Below are positions 5,974 to 12,393 of a DNA stretch of 12,393 nt, piece after piece. Made by a program: the position numbers and the translations under genes. Source of the stretch: an uncultured Oscillospiraceae bacterium. Its GTDB lineage: Bacteria; Bacillota; Clostridia; Oscillospirales; Ruminococcaceae. Location of the stretch: contig CAJUHS010000041.1 of the NCBI GenBank assembly GCA_910586535.1, forward strand, positions 1 through 12,393. The letters run 5' to 3'. Each line of letters starts with the position of its first letter. Within the stretch, counting starts at the first letter, position 1. The notes under the pieces were generated by a model. That model searched no databases, had not been told where the DNA came from, and saw only the letters and a list, made by a program, of their open reading frames with translations.

Positions 5974-8781
5974 ATGCAATCACAAGTTTTGTGTCCTGCG
6001 GTTTTATATTTGCGGTACAGCAGCGATAACCAAACAGAACAGTCGATAGAGGGTCAACGGCGCGTATGTCAAGAGTATGCGGAACGAAGCGGTTACGACA
6101 TTTCAGGTGAATACATAGATCGTGCTCGTTCCGCAACTACAGATAACCGCCCGGAGTTTAGACGCATGATCGCTGACGCGGCGAAAGGCTGTTTTAAGTT
6201 TATAATCGTCTACAAGCTTGACCGCTTTGCCCGTAACCGTTATGACAGCGCAATGTACAAGCATACGTTAAAAAAGTACGGTGTTCGTGTGGTATCGGCT
6301 ACGGAGTACCTTTCCACAAATCCCGAAAGCATTATGACAGAAGCGGTTCTTGAAGCTAACGCCGAATACTTTTCGGCGGAGCTGTCGCAAAAGACAAAGC
6401 GTGGTATGCGCGAATCTGCGTTAAAAGGTCTCAGTACGGGCGGTACGGTTCCGCTGGGTTATAGGCTTGTTGATAAGCGGCTTGAAATTGACGTAAATAC
6501 TGCACCTGCCGTAAAGCTCATTTTTGAGATGTACGGTTCCGGCAAGGGTAAAAAAGAGATAGTTGACGAGCTGAATAGTCGCGGATATCGAACTAAGACA
6601 GGCAGAGAATTTAAAATAACCAGCCTTGAAAATATACTTAAAAATCAAAAATATATAGGTGTGTATCATTATGACGATAATACGGGAAATCCGATCACAA
6701 TTGAAAATGGCTGCCCCTCATTGATTGATAAGAACTTGTTTGATACGGTCCAGAAAAAAATTGAACAGACCAAACGAGCACCTGCTCAGGCGAAAGCAAA
6801 AGTTGATTATGTTTTGTCGGGAAAGCTTTTTTGCGGTGAATGCGGTTCGTTAATGGTAGGGGAGAGCGGAAAAAGCTGCGGGGGAATGACCTATCATTAT
6901 TATAATTGTTCCCGCAGAAAAAAGTACCATGATTGCAAAAAGAAACTTGAACGTAAAGATTTTATCGAATGGTATATATGCAAATGTGTGTTAGAATTGT
7001 TTAAGGACGATGATCGTCAAGCTGAAATAGCAGACACAATAATAGCGGCATATAAGAAAACTTTTGGAACATCGGGCATAGATGATCTGGAAAAGCGGTT
7101 GAGGGCTGTTCGTTTAAAGATTGATAATGTTGTTGACTTAATAGCCGAAACCGGAAATCGTGCGATGATGACCAAGCTTGAGGCTTTGCAGGTTCAAGAG
7201 GACGAAATAAACGATGAACTTCAAGCTGCTAAAATTGCAGAGAGGCATATTCCCACACAAAAAGAAATCATGAAAATGCTTTCTAATCTGAGGGGCGTAG
7301 ATATATGTGATCCCGACAAAAGATATAATATAATAAACATTTTTGTTAATAGGGTGTATCTTTGGGACACTAAAATGATTATATTTTTTAACCACAAAAA
7401 CACCAGTCAAACCGTAGAATTTGAGGAAATAAGGCAATTTGAGAAGTCTTTCGATGATTCTGAAAATTGTTCGGATTTGAACGGCGTTGGGGAGCCAAAT
7501 AATATACAGCTTTATACCTTTAGGGAAATAAAAGGTAAAGTCGGTGAAAAACTTTTTTACGTTAAAAATGGATTAAATAGATACCGTAGTGCAACAGGTG
7601 ATTTCACTGAAAGCGTTGAATCGCTTAATAGCGCTCGTATTTTGCCTATTAAATCCGATCCGAATTCAATTGACAGTGACGGTGACGGCTTGTTTGACTA
7701 TGAAGTTCGTACAAATGTCGACGGCATAATAATTGCACCAAAAGATCCACATGCATTGAAAACAGATGGACCTAATGGAATGTGGAAAGCGCATATTGAA
7801 AATGCAATGCGAACTGATATTCCAACAGAAAATATAAAATGGTATGGAGAAAGTATACCATCAACAGTAACAAATAACGGTATAGAGGGATTTAATGAAT
7901 TTAAAAAGGAACTTGAACAATTAATTGAAGATGGAGAAATATACTTAAATGGTGAGAACGCATATATAATTATAATGAATGGAGCTAATTGCTTTAATTC
8001 AATAATAAATGAAATTGTCACAGCAGGTAGTGTACAGTCAATTACACTTGATAATAGCAAAATTCAAAAATCAAAATTGTATTTTGATAGAACAATGGAC
8101 GCGATTAAAAATGCAATTGTTAATCCGGAAAAATCTGTATATATACAGGCAAGTTTAGGTTCAAGGCTTTTAAATTTCAGATCAGATAAAATAAATAATA
8201 TTCATTCTCAGCATAAAACATGGCAATCAATAGGCGGATATAATAACCTATATGATAATGCGTTTGGCGTATTTACAAACCAAAATATGGCAAGAGAAAA
8301 ATTTGCCTTTACAGTCGATAATATGGAATATATACTCTGGATATGGAGAGGAGATTATCTCAATATAGGCGAAGGTGGAGAAATGGGCATATACAAACGA
8401 ATAGCAGGAACAGGAAGTGTTTTGGATTTTGATCAATATTGGGTTGATAAGGATTTAGCAATGCCAATGCAGTTATATTTATACAACTATGAAAATGCTG
8501 ATAACATAGAAGAGGTTATTTCCTGGAGACCAACAGAAAAGCAATGGTGGATAACAGGGTTTAATCCCGATTATGTCGGCAATGTTAATGTTTCAAAAGA
8601 AATTTTGATTGGGTGCGTTGATTTCTCACAGTTTGCCAATGCGAATGGTGAGAATGATATGTATACGGCATTTAAAGACAATGTGTACCAAAGTAAAAAT
8701 ATGCAATTAAAAGAATATACAATATTTGATGATGATAATAGCATTATTTGGATAATATGGTATAATGGTGACTTAGTATGA
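5974..8781 (+). CDS. Large serine recombinase fused in frame to a DUF4474-like protein C-terminus
   Basis: A 935-aa frame from ATG 5974, with AAGGTG just upstream. Residues 1-510 are a complete large serine recombinase: catalytic Ser16 (LRYSSD), the KLDRFAR motif at 81-87, the recombinase domain, a zinc ribbon (Cys287, 290, 312, 321) and a coiled coil at about 368-425. It ends near SDLNGVGEPNN, where such proteins usually stop. Without a stop the frame continues into unrelated sequence: a calcium-binding DPNSIDSDGDGLFDYE repeat (562-577), then a DUF4474-like domain (about 776-885; WRGDY, EMGIY, KQWWITGFNP) with a variable tip. Most likely the element integrated inside a surface or secreted protein gene and this is the junction. 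A weak possible promoter lies at 5924-5952 (TTGCAG, 17 bp, TATGTT). Its TGA overlaps the following lipoprotein start. Confidence 0.88.
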   Translation: MQSQVLCPAVLYLRYSSDNQTEQSIEGQRRVCQEYAERSGYDISGEYIDRARSATTDNRPEFRRMIADAAKGCFKFIIVYKLDRFARNRYDSAMYKHTLKKYGVRVVSATEYLSTNPESIMTEAVLEANAEYFSAELSQKTKRGMRESALKGLSTGGTVPLGYRLVDKRLEIDVNTAPAVKLIFEMYGSGKGKKEIVDELNSRGYRTKTGREFKITSLENILKNQKYIGVYHYDDNTGNPITIENGCPSLIDKNLFDTVQKKIEQTKRAPAQAKAKVDYVLSGKLFCGECGSLMVGESGKSCGGMTYHYYNCSRRKKYHDCKKKLERKDFIEWYICKCVLELFKDDDRQAEIADTIIAAYKKTFGTSGIDDLEKRLRAVRLKIDNVVDLIAETGNRAMMTKLEALQVQEDEINDELQAAKIAERHIPTQKEIMKMLSNLRGVDICDPDKRYNIINIFVNRVYLWDTKMIIFFNHKNTSQTVEFEEIRQFEKSFDDSENCSDLNGVGEPNNIQLYTFREIKGKVGEKLFYVKNGLNRYRSATGDFTESVESLNSARILPIKSDPNSIDSDGDGLFDYEVRTNVDGIIIAPKDPHALKTDGPNGMWKAHIENAMRTDIPTENIKWYGESIPSTVTNNGIEGFNEFKKELEQLIEDGEIYLNGENAYIIIMNGANCFNSIINEIVTAGSVQSITLDNSKIQKSKLYFDRTMDAIKNAIVNPEKSVYIQASLGSRLLNFRSDKINNIHSQHKTWQSIGGYNNLYDNAFGVFTNQNMAREKFAFTVDNMEYILWIWRGDYLNIGEGGEMGIYKRIAGTGSVLDFDQYWVDKDLAMPMQLYLYNYENADNIEEVISWRPTEKQWWITGFNPDYVGNVNVSKEILIGCVDFSQFANANGENDMYTAFKDNVYQSKNMQLKEYTIFDDDNSIIWIIWYNGDLV
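7490..7600 (+). other. Probable element/host junction (attachment region)
   Basis: The recombinase homology ends at about residue 508-515 and the surface-protein sequence begins soon after, so one attachment site of the element should lie in or next to this interval. Large serine recombinase genes commonly sit directly beside an att site. The base composition becomes more A+T-rich to the right. The exact core cannot be defined from one end alone; the matching left end and the 5' half of the split gene would lie outside this window. Confidence 0.5.
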
Positions 8782-9242
8782 AAAAATGTATTATATATAT
8801 ATTATTAATTTCTTTGTTCACAATTTTTTCGGGATGTGAAAAAAAGGAAAATAATAACCCGGCGTATTATCAATGTGATAAAGTACTTGAATATTTAAGT
8901 ACAAAGGATAAGATAGGGCTTAAAAGTCTTTTTTGTGAGGAAGTGAAAAATAATAAAGACTTTGATGCTCAACTTGAAAATGTTATAAACTATTTCGATG
9001 GGAAAATAATATCTCATGATAATTACTCTATTGCAAGTGGTGATGAATTTTCTGAAGGAAAATTAATTCAAAAGCATGCTTCTCCAATTATCTATAATGT
9101 AAAAACTGATACATCTATGGTCTATACTGTAAGCTTTTTTACATATATAGAAAATGAAGATACAAACAAAATAGGTATTACTTTATTAGGAGTAAAAACT
9201 AAAGAATTCGAACAGGAGGCTGGATATTTTATCCCTTATTAA
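8778..9242 (+). CDS. DUF5104-like lipoprotein, copy 1
   Basis: A 154-aa lipoprotein precursor: N-terminal KK, a hydrophobic core, and a lipobox FSGC with Cys20 as the lipidation site, so it should be anchored on the outer face of the cell membrane. The mature part follows the DUF5104 pattern as I know it: a helical start (EYLSTKDKIGLKSLFCEEV), DFDAQLENVINYFDGKIIS, a beta-rich middle (IYNVKTDTSMVYTVSFFTYI) and a closing NKIGITLLGVK. It begins in an ATGA overlap with the stop of the fusion gene, so the two are translationally coupled. It is the intact partner of the full-length DUF4474-like domain and could be its immunity protein; that role is inferred from arrangement only. Confidence 0.85.
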   Translation: MKKCIIYILLISLFTIFSGCEKKENNNPAYYQCDKVLEYLSTKDKIGLKSLFCEEVKNNKDFDAQLENVINYFDGKIISHDNYSIASGDEFSEGKLIQKHASPIIYNVKTDTSMVYTVSFFTYIENEDTNKIGITLLGVKTKEFEQEAGYFIPY

Positions 9243-9346
9243 TAATAATTTTTACATAAACATTAATGTCGAGGGACGTATATTTGATAGAGTAATTTTA
9301 TGTAATAATTTTCAACTTAAATATTTATTTGTTCATACAAAATGGT

Positions 9347-9472
9347 ATGATTTATTTTATTTATTACCTTACATATTATATATATGAGGGAGATGAAGGT
9401 CGAATCGGTATAACTGCTTTAGGATTAATGAGCGACAGCCAGACAGAATTGGTGGGAATAGGAAAAAAATAA
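9347..9472 (+). pseudogene. DUF5104-like lipoprotein 3' remnant
   Basis: Only the last 41 residues of a lipoprotein remain (IYYLTYYIYEGDEG through IGITALGLMSD to the TAA). The segment from 9358 on is identical in DNA to the 3' end of lipoprotein copy 3. Upstream, at about 9265-9346, faint similarity continues in broken frames (VEGRIFD against VKDGTFYD), with no signal peptide. It is the scar of a cassette whose 5' part was lost when copies recombined. Confidence 0.7.
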
Positions 9473-9583
9473 AAATTTAGACCATTATTTTGTAGATAAA
9501 AGTTTATCAATGCCAATGCAGTTATATTTGTACAACTATGAAAGTGCGGATAACATAGAGGAGGTACTTTCCTGGAGACCAAC
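9358..9583 (+). repeat. 226-bp perfect direct repeat, left copy
   Basis: Identical base for base to 10812-11037 (offset 1454). It spans the 3' end of a DUF5104-like gene and the first part of the DUF4474-like fragment, that is, the junction between two cassettes. Perfect identity, beside cassettes that are otherwise diverged, points to recent duplication or gene conversion. Confidence 0.95.
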
Positions 9584-9809
9584 AGAAAAGCAATGGTGGA
9601 TAACAGGATTCAACCCCGATTATGTCGGCAATGTTGATGTTTCAAAAGAAATTTTGATTGGGTGTGTGGATTTCAGCGGACGTGAGAAATTATATGAAAG
9701 TTTTGCTGAAAAATATGAAATGGATATAAAACGTGGTAAATATGTCATTTTAGATGATGATAAAAAATTAGCATGGATATGTTGGGGAGAGGATGCTTTA
9801 TTAAAATGA
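9510..9809 (+). CDS. Orphan DUF4474-like C-terminal cassette, copy 2
   Basis: A 99-aa fragment that repeats the end of the fusion protein from MPMQLYLYNY onward. The first 55 or so residues, through WRPTEKQWWITGFNPDYVGN to CVDF, are almost the same as in copy 1. The last 44 or so (REKLYESFAEKY...LDDDKKLAWICWGEDALLK) differ but keep a DDD...W..W pattern. Homology begins upstream of the ATG, at LDHYFVDK (about 9476), in a frame open from 9462, so the domain is truncated rather than newly started. No ribosome site precedes the ATG. It may be an untranslated store of an alternative tip, a pseudogene, or be reached by frameshifting. Its TGA overlaps the next lipoprotein start. Confidence 0.7.
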   Translation: MPMQLYLYNYESADNIEEVLSWRPTEKQWWITGFNPDYVGNVDVSKEILIGCVDFSGREKLYESFAEKYEMDIKRGKYVILDDDKKLAWICWGEDALLK

Positions 9810-10315
9810 AAAGATTTAAACGCCTATTTGTAATTTCAGTATGTGCGATTTTGTGTACAATGTCAGGGTGTAATCGTGTTACGTGGGTTGTTGACGTTCC
9901 AAATTGGGAATTAAATGCGTCAGAGATTGCCAAAGAGCAAGCGGGCATAATTTTAGACTGCTTAAAAACAGGAAATTACAAGAAACTGGAAGAACAGTTT
10001 TGTGAAAATATTTCCTCTACACACGACTTAAAAGCGGAAATTGCAGAAGCCATTGAATTTATAGACGGAAATATTATTGACGACGGCAATTGGAGCGGAA
10101 TGGCTTCCGCAGGAGAAACGGTTGATAATGGTGAAATTACCAAATTAGACATTAACCCAAGTATGTATAATGTAAAAACGGATACAGGAAAAGAATATCT
10201 GATTTGGTTTGACAGCTACTTAATATATAAAAAGGAACCGAACAATGTGGGAATTATATATATTATAATCAAAAACGAGAACGAAAGCATTACGATTGGT
10301 GGGTCTATATGGTGA
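9806..10315 (+). CDS. DUF5104-like lipoprotein, copy 2
   Basis: A 169-aa lipoprotein precursor from ATG 9806, which overlaps the TGA of the preceding fragment (ATGA); an in-frame ATG 33 bases earlier lies inside that fragment and is less likely. The signal peptide MKRFKRLFVISVCAILCTMSGC has its lipobox cysteine at residue 22. The body follows the family pattern: ILDCLKTGNYKKLEEQFCENI, DLKAEIAEAIEFIDGNII, MYNVKTDTGKEYLIWF and NNVGIIYIIIKNE. It is intact but clearly diverged from copy 1, in parallel with the different tip of the fragment it is paired with. Confidence 0.85.
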   Translation: MKRFKRLFVISVCAILCTMSGCNRVTWVVDVPNWELNASEIAKEQAGIILDCLKTGNYKKLEEQFCENISSTHDLKAEIAEAIEFIDGNIIDDGNWSGMASAGETVDNGEITKLDINPSMYNVKTDTGKEYLIWFDSYLIYKKEPNNVGIIYIIIKNENESITIGGSIW

Positions 10316-10327
10316 GGTATATACTGA

Positions 10328-10432
10328 CATAAAAATTTTACAGATTATCTTGATAAGAAAAAATATTTGTTTTTTGACAATGATAACTACATGGTATGGA
10401 CTTGTTGGCGCATGGAGGTGGCTTTACAGTGA
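10328..10432 (+). pseudogene. DUF4474-like tip remnant, copy 3
   Basis: A 34-codon frame after a TGA at 10325 encodes only the extreme end of a DUF4474-like protein (KKKYLFFDNDNYMVWTCWRMEVALQ). It aligns with KYVILDDDKKLAWICWGEDALLK of copy 2. The whole conserved WITGFNP part is missing. Its TGA at 10430-10432 still overlaps the GTG start of the following lipoprotein, so the coupling signal outlived the deletion. Confidence 0.75.
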
Positions 10433-10926
10433 GAATATGTATAAATGTGATTATAATTATTGTTGCTTTTTTGTGCTTTTCGAGCTGCGGAACACCTCAA
10501 ATATTTGATGAAACATTTGAAAAATCAAACCCCGATAATTTATATGTTGAAAATATGAGTCAGGAAATAGTACGGTGTTTTGATGAAAAGGATGCAGAAT
10601 CATTAAAAGAATTATTCAGTTCTGATATTCAGGATGAATATGATTTGGATTCTCAGATTGAATATGCTTTTAGCTTATATAATGGAAAATCCTAGTCATA
10701 CCATGTGACAGAAAAAAGTTGGGCAGGTGGCGTAAAAGACGGTACCTTTTACGACAAACACTTTACTCCCAGAATTAAAAATATCGTTACAGATGAAGGA
10801 ATGACTTATTCTATTTATTACCTTACATATTATATATATGAGGGAGATGAAGGTCGAATCGGTATAACTGCTTTAGGATTAATGAGCGACAGCCAGACAG
10901 AATTGGTGGGAATAGGAAAAAAATAA
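10429..10926 (+). pseudogene. DUF5104-like lipoprotein, copy 3, with internal amber stop
   Basis: A reading frame from GTG 10429 (ribosome site GGAGGTG nine bases upstream) encodes a lipoprotein signal with lipobox CFSSC (Cys20) and the family body. A TAG at 10693-10695 interrupts it after SLYNGKS, where the other copies read FDGKIIS or FDGEIVS. The same frame continues to 10926 (VKDGTFYDKHFTPRIKN..., IYYLTYYIYEGDEG, IGITALGLMSD), so a single stop, or two compensating small changes, split a 165-codon gene. It is probably inactive or yields an 88-residue truncated product. Confidence 0.8.
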
Positions 10927-11037
10927 AAATTTAGACCATTATTTTGTAGATAAAAGTTTATCAATGCCAATGCAGTTATATTTGTACAACTATGAAAGTG
11001 CGGATAACATAGAGGAGGTACTTTCCTGGAGACCAAC
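10812..11037 (+). repeat. 226-bp perfect direct repeat, right copy
   Basis: Identical to 9358-9583. Here it joins the 3' end of lipoprotein copy 3 to the start of the fourth DUF4474-like fragment. The first mismatches are at 10811 on the left and 11038 on the right; similarity continues further right at a lower level through the conserved part of the fragment. Confidence 0.95.
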
Positions 11038-11263
11038 TGAAAAGCAATGGTGGATAACAGGGTTCAATCCAGATTATGTCGGAAATGTTGATGTTTCAAA
11101 AGAAATTTTGGTTGGGTGCGTTGATTTTACTGGACATGAGGATATGTATAAAGCTTTAAAAACTAACACGTTAATACAGGATACAATAAAAGATTATGCT
11201 GTTTTTGATGATATCAATTTAGTTGTCTGGTTATGTTGGCATGAAAGGAACTTATTGAAATGA
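10964..11263 (+). CDS. Orphan DUF4474-like C-terminal cassette, copy 4
   Basis: A 99-aa fragment nearly identical to copy 2 through CVDF and then different (GHEDMYKALKTNTLIQDTIKDYAVFDDINLVVWLCWHERNLLK). The pattern of an aspartate pair followed by W..W is kept. As in copy 2, the similarity starts before the ATG, at LDHYFVDK, and no ribosome site is visible, so independent translation is doubtful. Its TGA overlaps the ATG of lipoprotein copy 4. Either an alternative C-terminal tip held in reserve, or decaying. Confidence 0.7.
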   Translation: MPMQLYLYNYESADNIEEVLSWRPTEKQWWITGFNPDYVGNVDVSKEILVGCVDFTGHEDMYKALKTNTLIQDTIKDYAVFDDINLVVWLCWHERNLLK

Positions 11264-11760
11264 AAATTAAAGCTATGGTTATTCTGTTAATAACGTCAGT
11301 AATTATATGCAGTTGCACTGATAATTCAATTAGTTGTACTGATAATTCAATTAATTCTCCGAGTAGAATTGCAAGGCAGTATGCCGATGACATTTTATAT
11401 TGTTTTGACAATAATGACATTTCTAAATTAAAGGCACTGTTTTGTAAAAGCATAGCTGATTCTCATGATCTTGACGCAGAAATACAAGAGGCATTTAAAT
11501 TTTTTGATGGGGAAATTGTATCTCAAGGAAAAAGTATTGGTATGTCAGAGGGCGAAGTTGAAATAAGAAACGGAAAAATTCTCAAACAAACAGTTTATCC
11601 AAGTTTGCTGAATATAACTACTGATAACGGCTTTGAATACAGTATATATTTTTGTGCTTATCTGGTTTATGAAAATCACGATGAGAATATTGGTATAACA
11701 TATATAAATGTAGTTAATTCGGAAAATGAAAAAATAAGCATTGGCGCTGATGTAATATAA
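11260..11760 (+). CDS. DUF5104-like lipoprotein, copy 4
   Basis: An intact 166-aa lipoprotein precursor. The start ATG at 11260 overlaps the TGA of the preceding fragment. The signal peptide MKIKAMVILLITSVIICSC has its likely lipidated cysteine at residue 19. Directly after it a 7-residue unit (SCTDNSI) is duplicated in tandem, at about 11310-11351, so the linker is still changing. The body matches the other copies (DILYCFDNNDISKLKALFC, DLDAEIQEAFKFFDGEIVS, LLNITTDNGFEYSIYF, ENIGITYINVV). It is the last intact gene of the array. Confidence 0.85.
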   Translation: MKIKAMVILLITSVIICSCTDNSISCTDNSINSPSRIARQYADDILYCFDNNDISKLKALFCKSIADSHDLDAEIQEAFKFFDGEIVSQGKSIGMSEGEVEIRNGKILKQTVYPSLLNITTDNGFEYSIYFCAYLVYENHDENIGITYINVVNSENEKISIGADVI

Positions 11761-11859
11761 TTGTACAGTAATTATGCAATAAATTATTTATTGGATATGG
11801 CTATGTCATTAAAATTTATAACCGAACAAATAGACGAATTTGAACTTATCGGTTTACTA

Positions 11860-12031
11860 TTTGTCGCTTCTTATGCAGTTGTATCTTTATGAATACAACT
11901 GCGATGATAAAATTAACAACGTGTTTTCATGGAGACCAACTGAAAAGCAATGGTGGATAACAGGGTTCAATCCCGATTATGTCGGCAGTGTTAATGTTTC
12001 AAAATAAATTTTGATTGGGTGCGTGGATTTC
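11860..12031 (+). pseudogene. DUF4474-like fragment, copy 5, broken
   Basis: Frame from ATG 11873 reads MQLYLYEYNCDDKINNVFSW and then the near-invariant RPTEKQWWITGFNPDYVG. A TAA at 12005-12007 stands where every other copy has GAA (SKEIL), a G-to-T change. The homology stops at CVDF (12031), exactly where the other copies become variable, and no lipoprotein follows. It is a dead end of the array. Confidence 0.8.
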
Positions 12032-12393
12032 TGTAGCTTGACGCGCAAAACACAAAAAATGCAAAAAAGCGAAAAAACCCGTGATATCTATAAAAATCCT
12101 ATTAAAATCGCGTAAATAGCCGTTTTAAAAGTGTAATATTTTGCAAATGTTGAAACAGTGGAAAAATATGATGTCAAAAAATAAAGGCATTTTCGGCTGA
12201 TTTCTTAAAAATCAACTGGAAATGCCTTTTGCCGCTTTGATGTTAGAACAGCGTTTTAACAAAATTTATCACCCCGTTTAAATGGCTTAAATGCGTGATT
12301 TTAAGATTATAGCACTCCATAAAAAATCCTTACAAACTAACCGCAGAAAACCAACCCAAACCATCAGAGTGAGAAACCAAAGAAAAAGCAAGT
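12032..12393. other. Non-coding right end
   Basis: Apart from the terminator-like hairpin at 12183-12229, I see no gene, no RNA gene and no further cassette sequence in this A+T-rich stretch. The left part is rich in A runs and the last 130 bases show nothing recognisable. Confidence 0.6.
12183..12229. terminator. Probable bidirectional intrinsic terminator
   Basis: AAAGGCATTT (12183-12192) pairs with AAATGCCTTT (12220-12229). An inner stem, TGATTT (12198-12203) with AAATCA (12209-12214), stacks above it. A short T run follows on the plus strand and a longer one (TTTATTTTTT) on the minus strand, so it could end transcription from both sides. It marks the right edge of the cassette array. Confidence 0.65.

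Noticed and set aside
5974..8781. Recombinase/DUF4474 fusion as a natural two-domain enzyme
   Set aside because: Recombinase homology ends where such proteins normally end, composition shifts at the join, and the rest repeats downstream without recombinase; an integration junction is simpler, though not proven.
9376..9582. Minus-strand 68-codon frame, repeated at 10830-11036
   Set aside because: Its duplication only reflects the 226-bp repeat; it is antisense to the tip fragments and has no ribosome site.
10296..10508. Plus-strand 70-codon frame between two lipoproteins
   Set aside because: It runs out of frame across a real tip remnant and a lipoprotein signal peptide.
8526..12031. Evenly repeated blocks as a CRISPR array
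   Set aside because: The repeats are long, coding, unevenly spaced and translate to one protein domain; no short repeat/spacer pattern is present.

Overview
The window looks like the right-hand part of an integrated mobile element (a prophage or integrative element) in a low-GC Gram-positive anaerobe, probably a gut clostridium of the Ruminococcus/Oscillospiraceae type. The evidence is strong GGAGG ribosome sites, GTG and TTG starts, a large serine recombinase, an XRE/ImmA lysogeny module, and families I associate with ruminococcal genomes (DUF4474-like and DUF5104-like). Family names are from memory of sequence patterns, not from searches.

Region 1 (1-2802) is a run of small minus-strand genes, mostly unrecognised: a 145-aa protein, a 63-aa acidic protein, a membrane-anchored protein, a Cys-rich putative zinc protein, a 69-aa protein, and a 63-aa protein downstream of a Cro-like HTH protein. 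One plus-strand gene (2133-2360) interrupts the run and has a consensus promoter. Two highly structured non-coding stretches lie between these genes: a cloverleaf-like fold at 525-641 and an inverted-repeat-bounded block at 1589-1818.

Region 2 (2803-2975) is a divergent switch. Four 16-bp operator-like sites sharing a GGTAA half-site overlap two good face-away promoters.

Region 3 (2976-7510, plus strand) is the lysogeny and integration module: XRE repressor, ImmA-type metallopeptidase, a DnaQ-type exonuclease with two BRCT-like domains, a Cys-cluster protein overlapping it, and a large serine recombinase.

Region 4 (about 7510-12031) is different in character and visibly more A+T-rich. The recombinase reads in frame, with no stop, into the C-terminal part of what looks like a large surface or secreted protein (a DSDGDG calcium-binding repeat, then a DUF4474-like domain). 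The simplest reading is that the element integrated inside that gene and the fusion marks the right attachment junction. Downstream is a decaying array of repeated cassettes, each a DUF4474-like C-terminal fragment followed by a DUF5104-like lipoprotein. In all four pairs that survive, the fragment's stop overlaps the lipoprotein's start (ATGA or GTGA). The first part of each fragment is nearly invariant and its last 40-50 residues are divergent, as in polymorphic toxin/immunity arrays with orphan cassettes. Two cassettes share a perfect 226-bp repeat across the junction, and several pieces are broken by stops or deletions. A bidirectional terminator-like hairpin (12183-12229) closes the region.

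The most interesting proposal is the array itself: a possible polymorphic DUF4474 effector/DUF5104 lipoprotein immunity locus that a serine-recombinase element has split and now transcriptionally captures.
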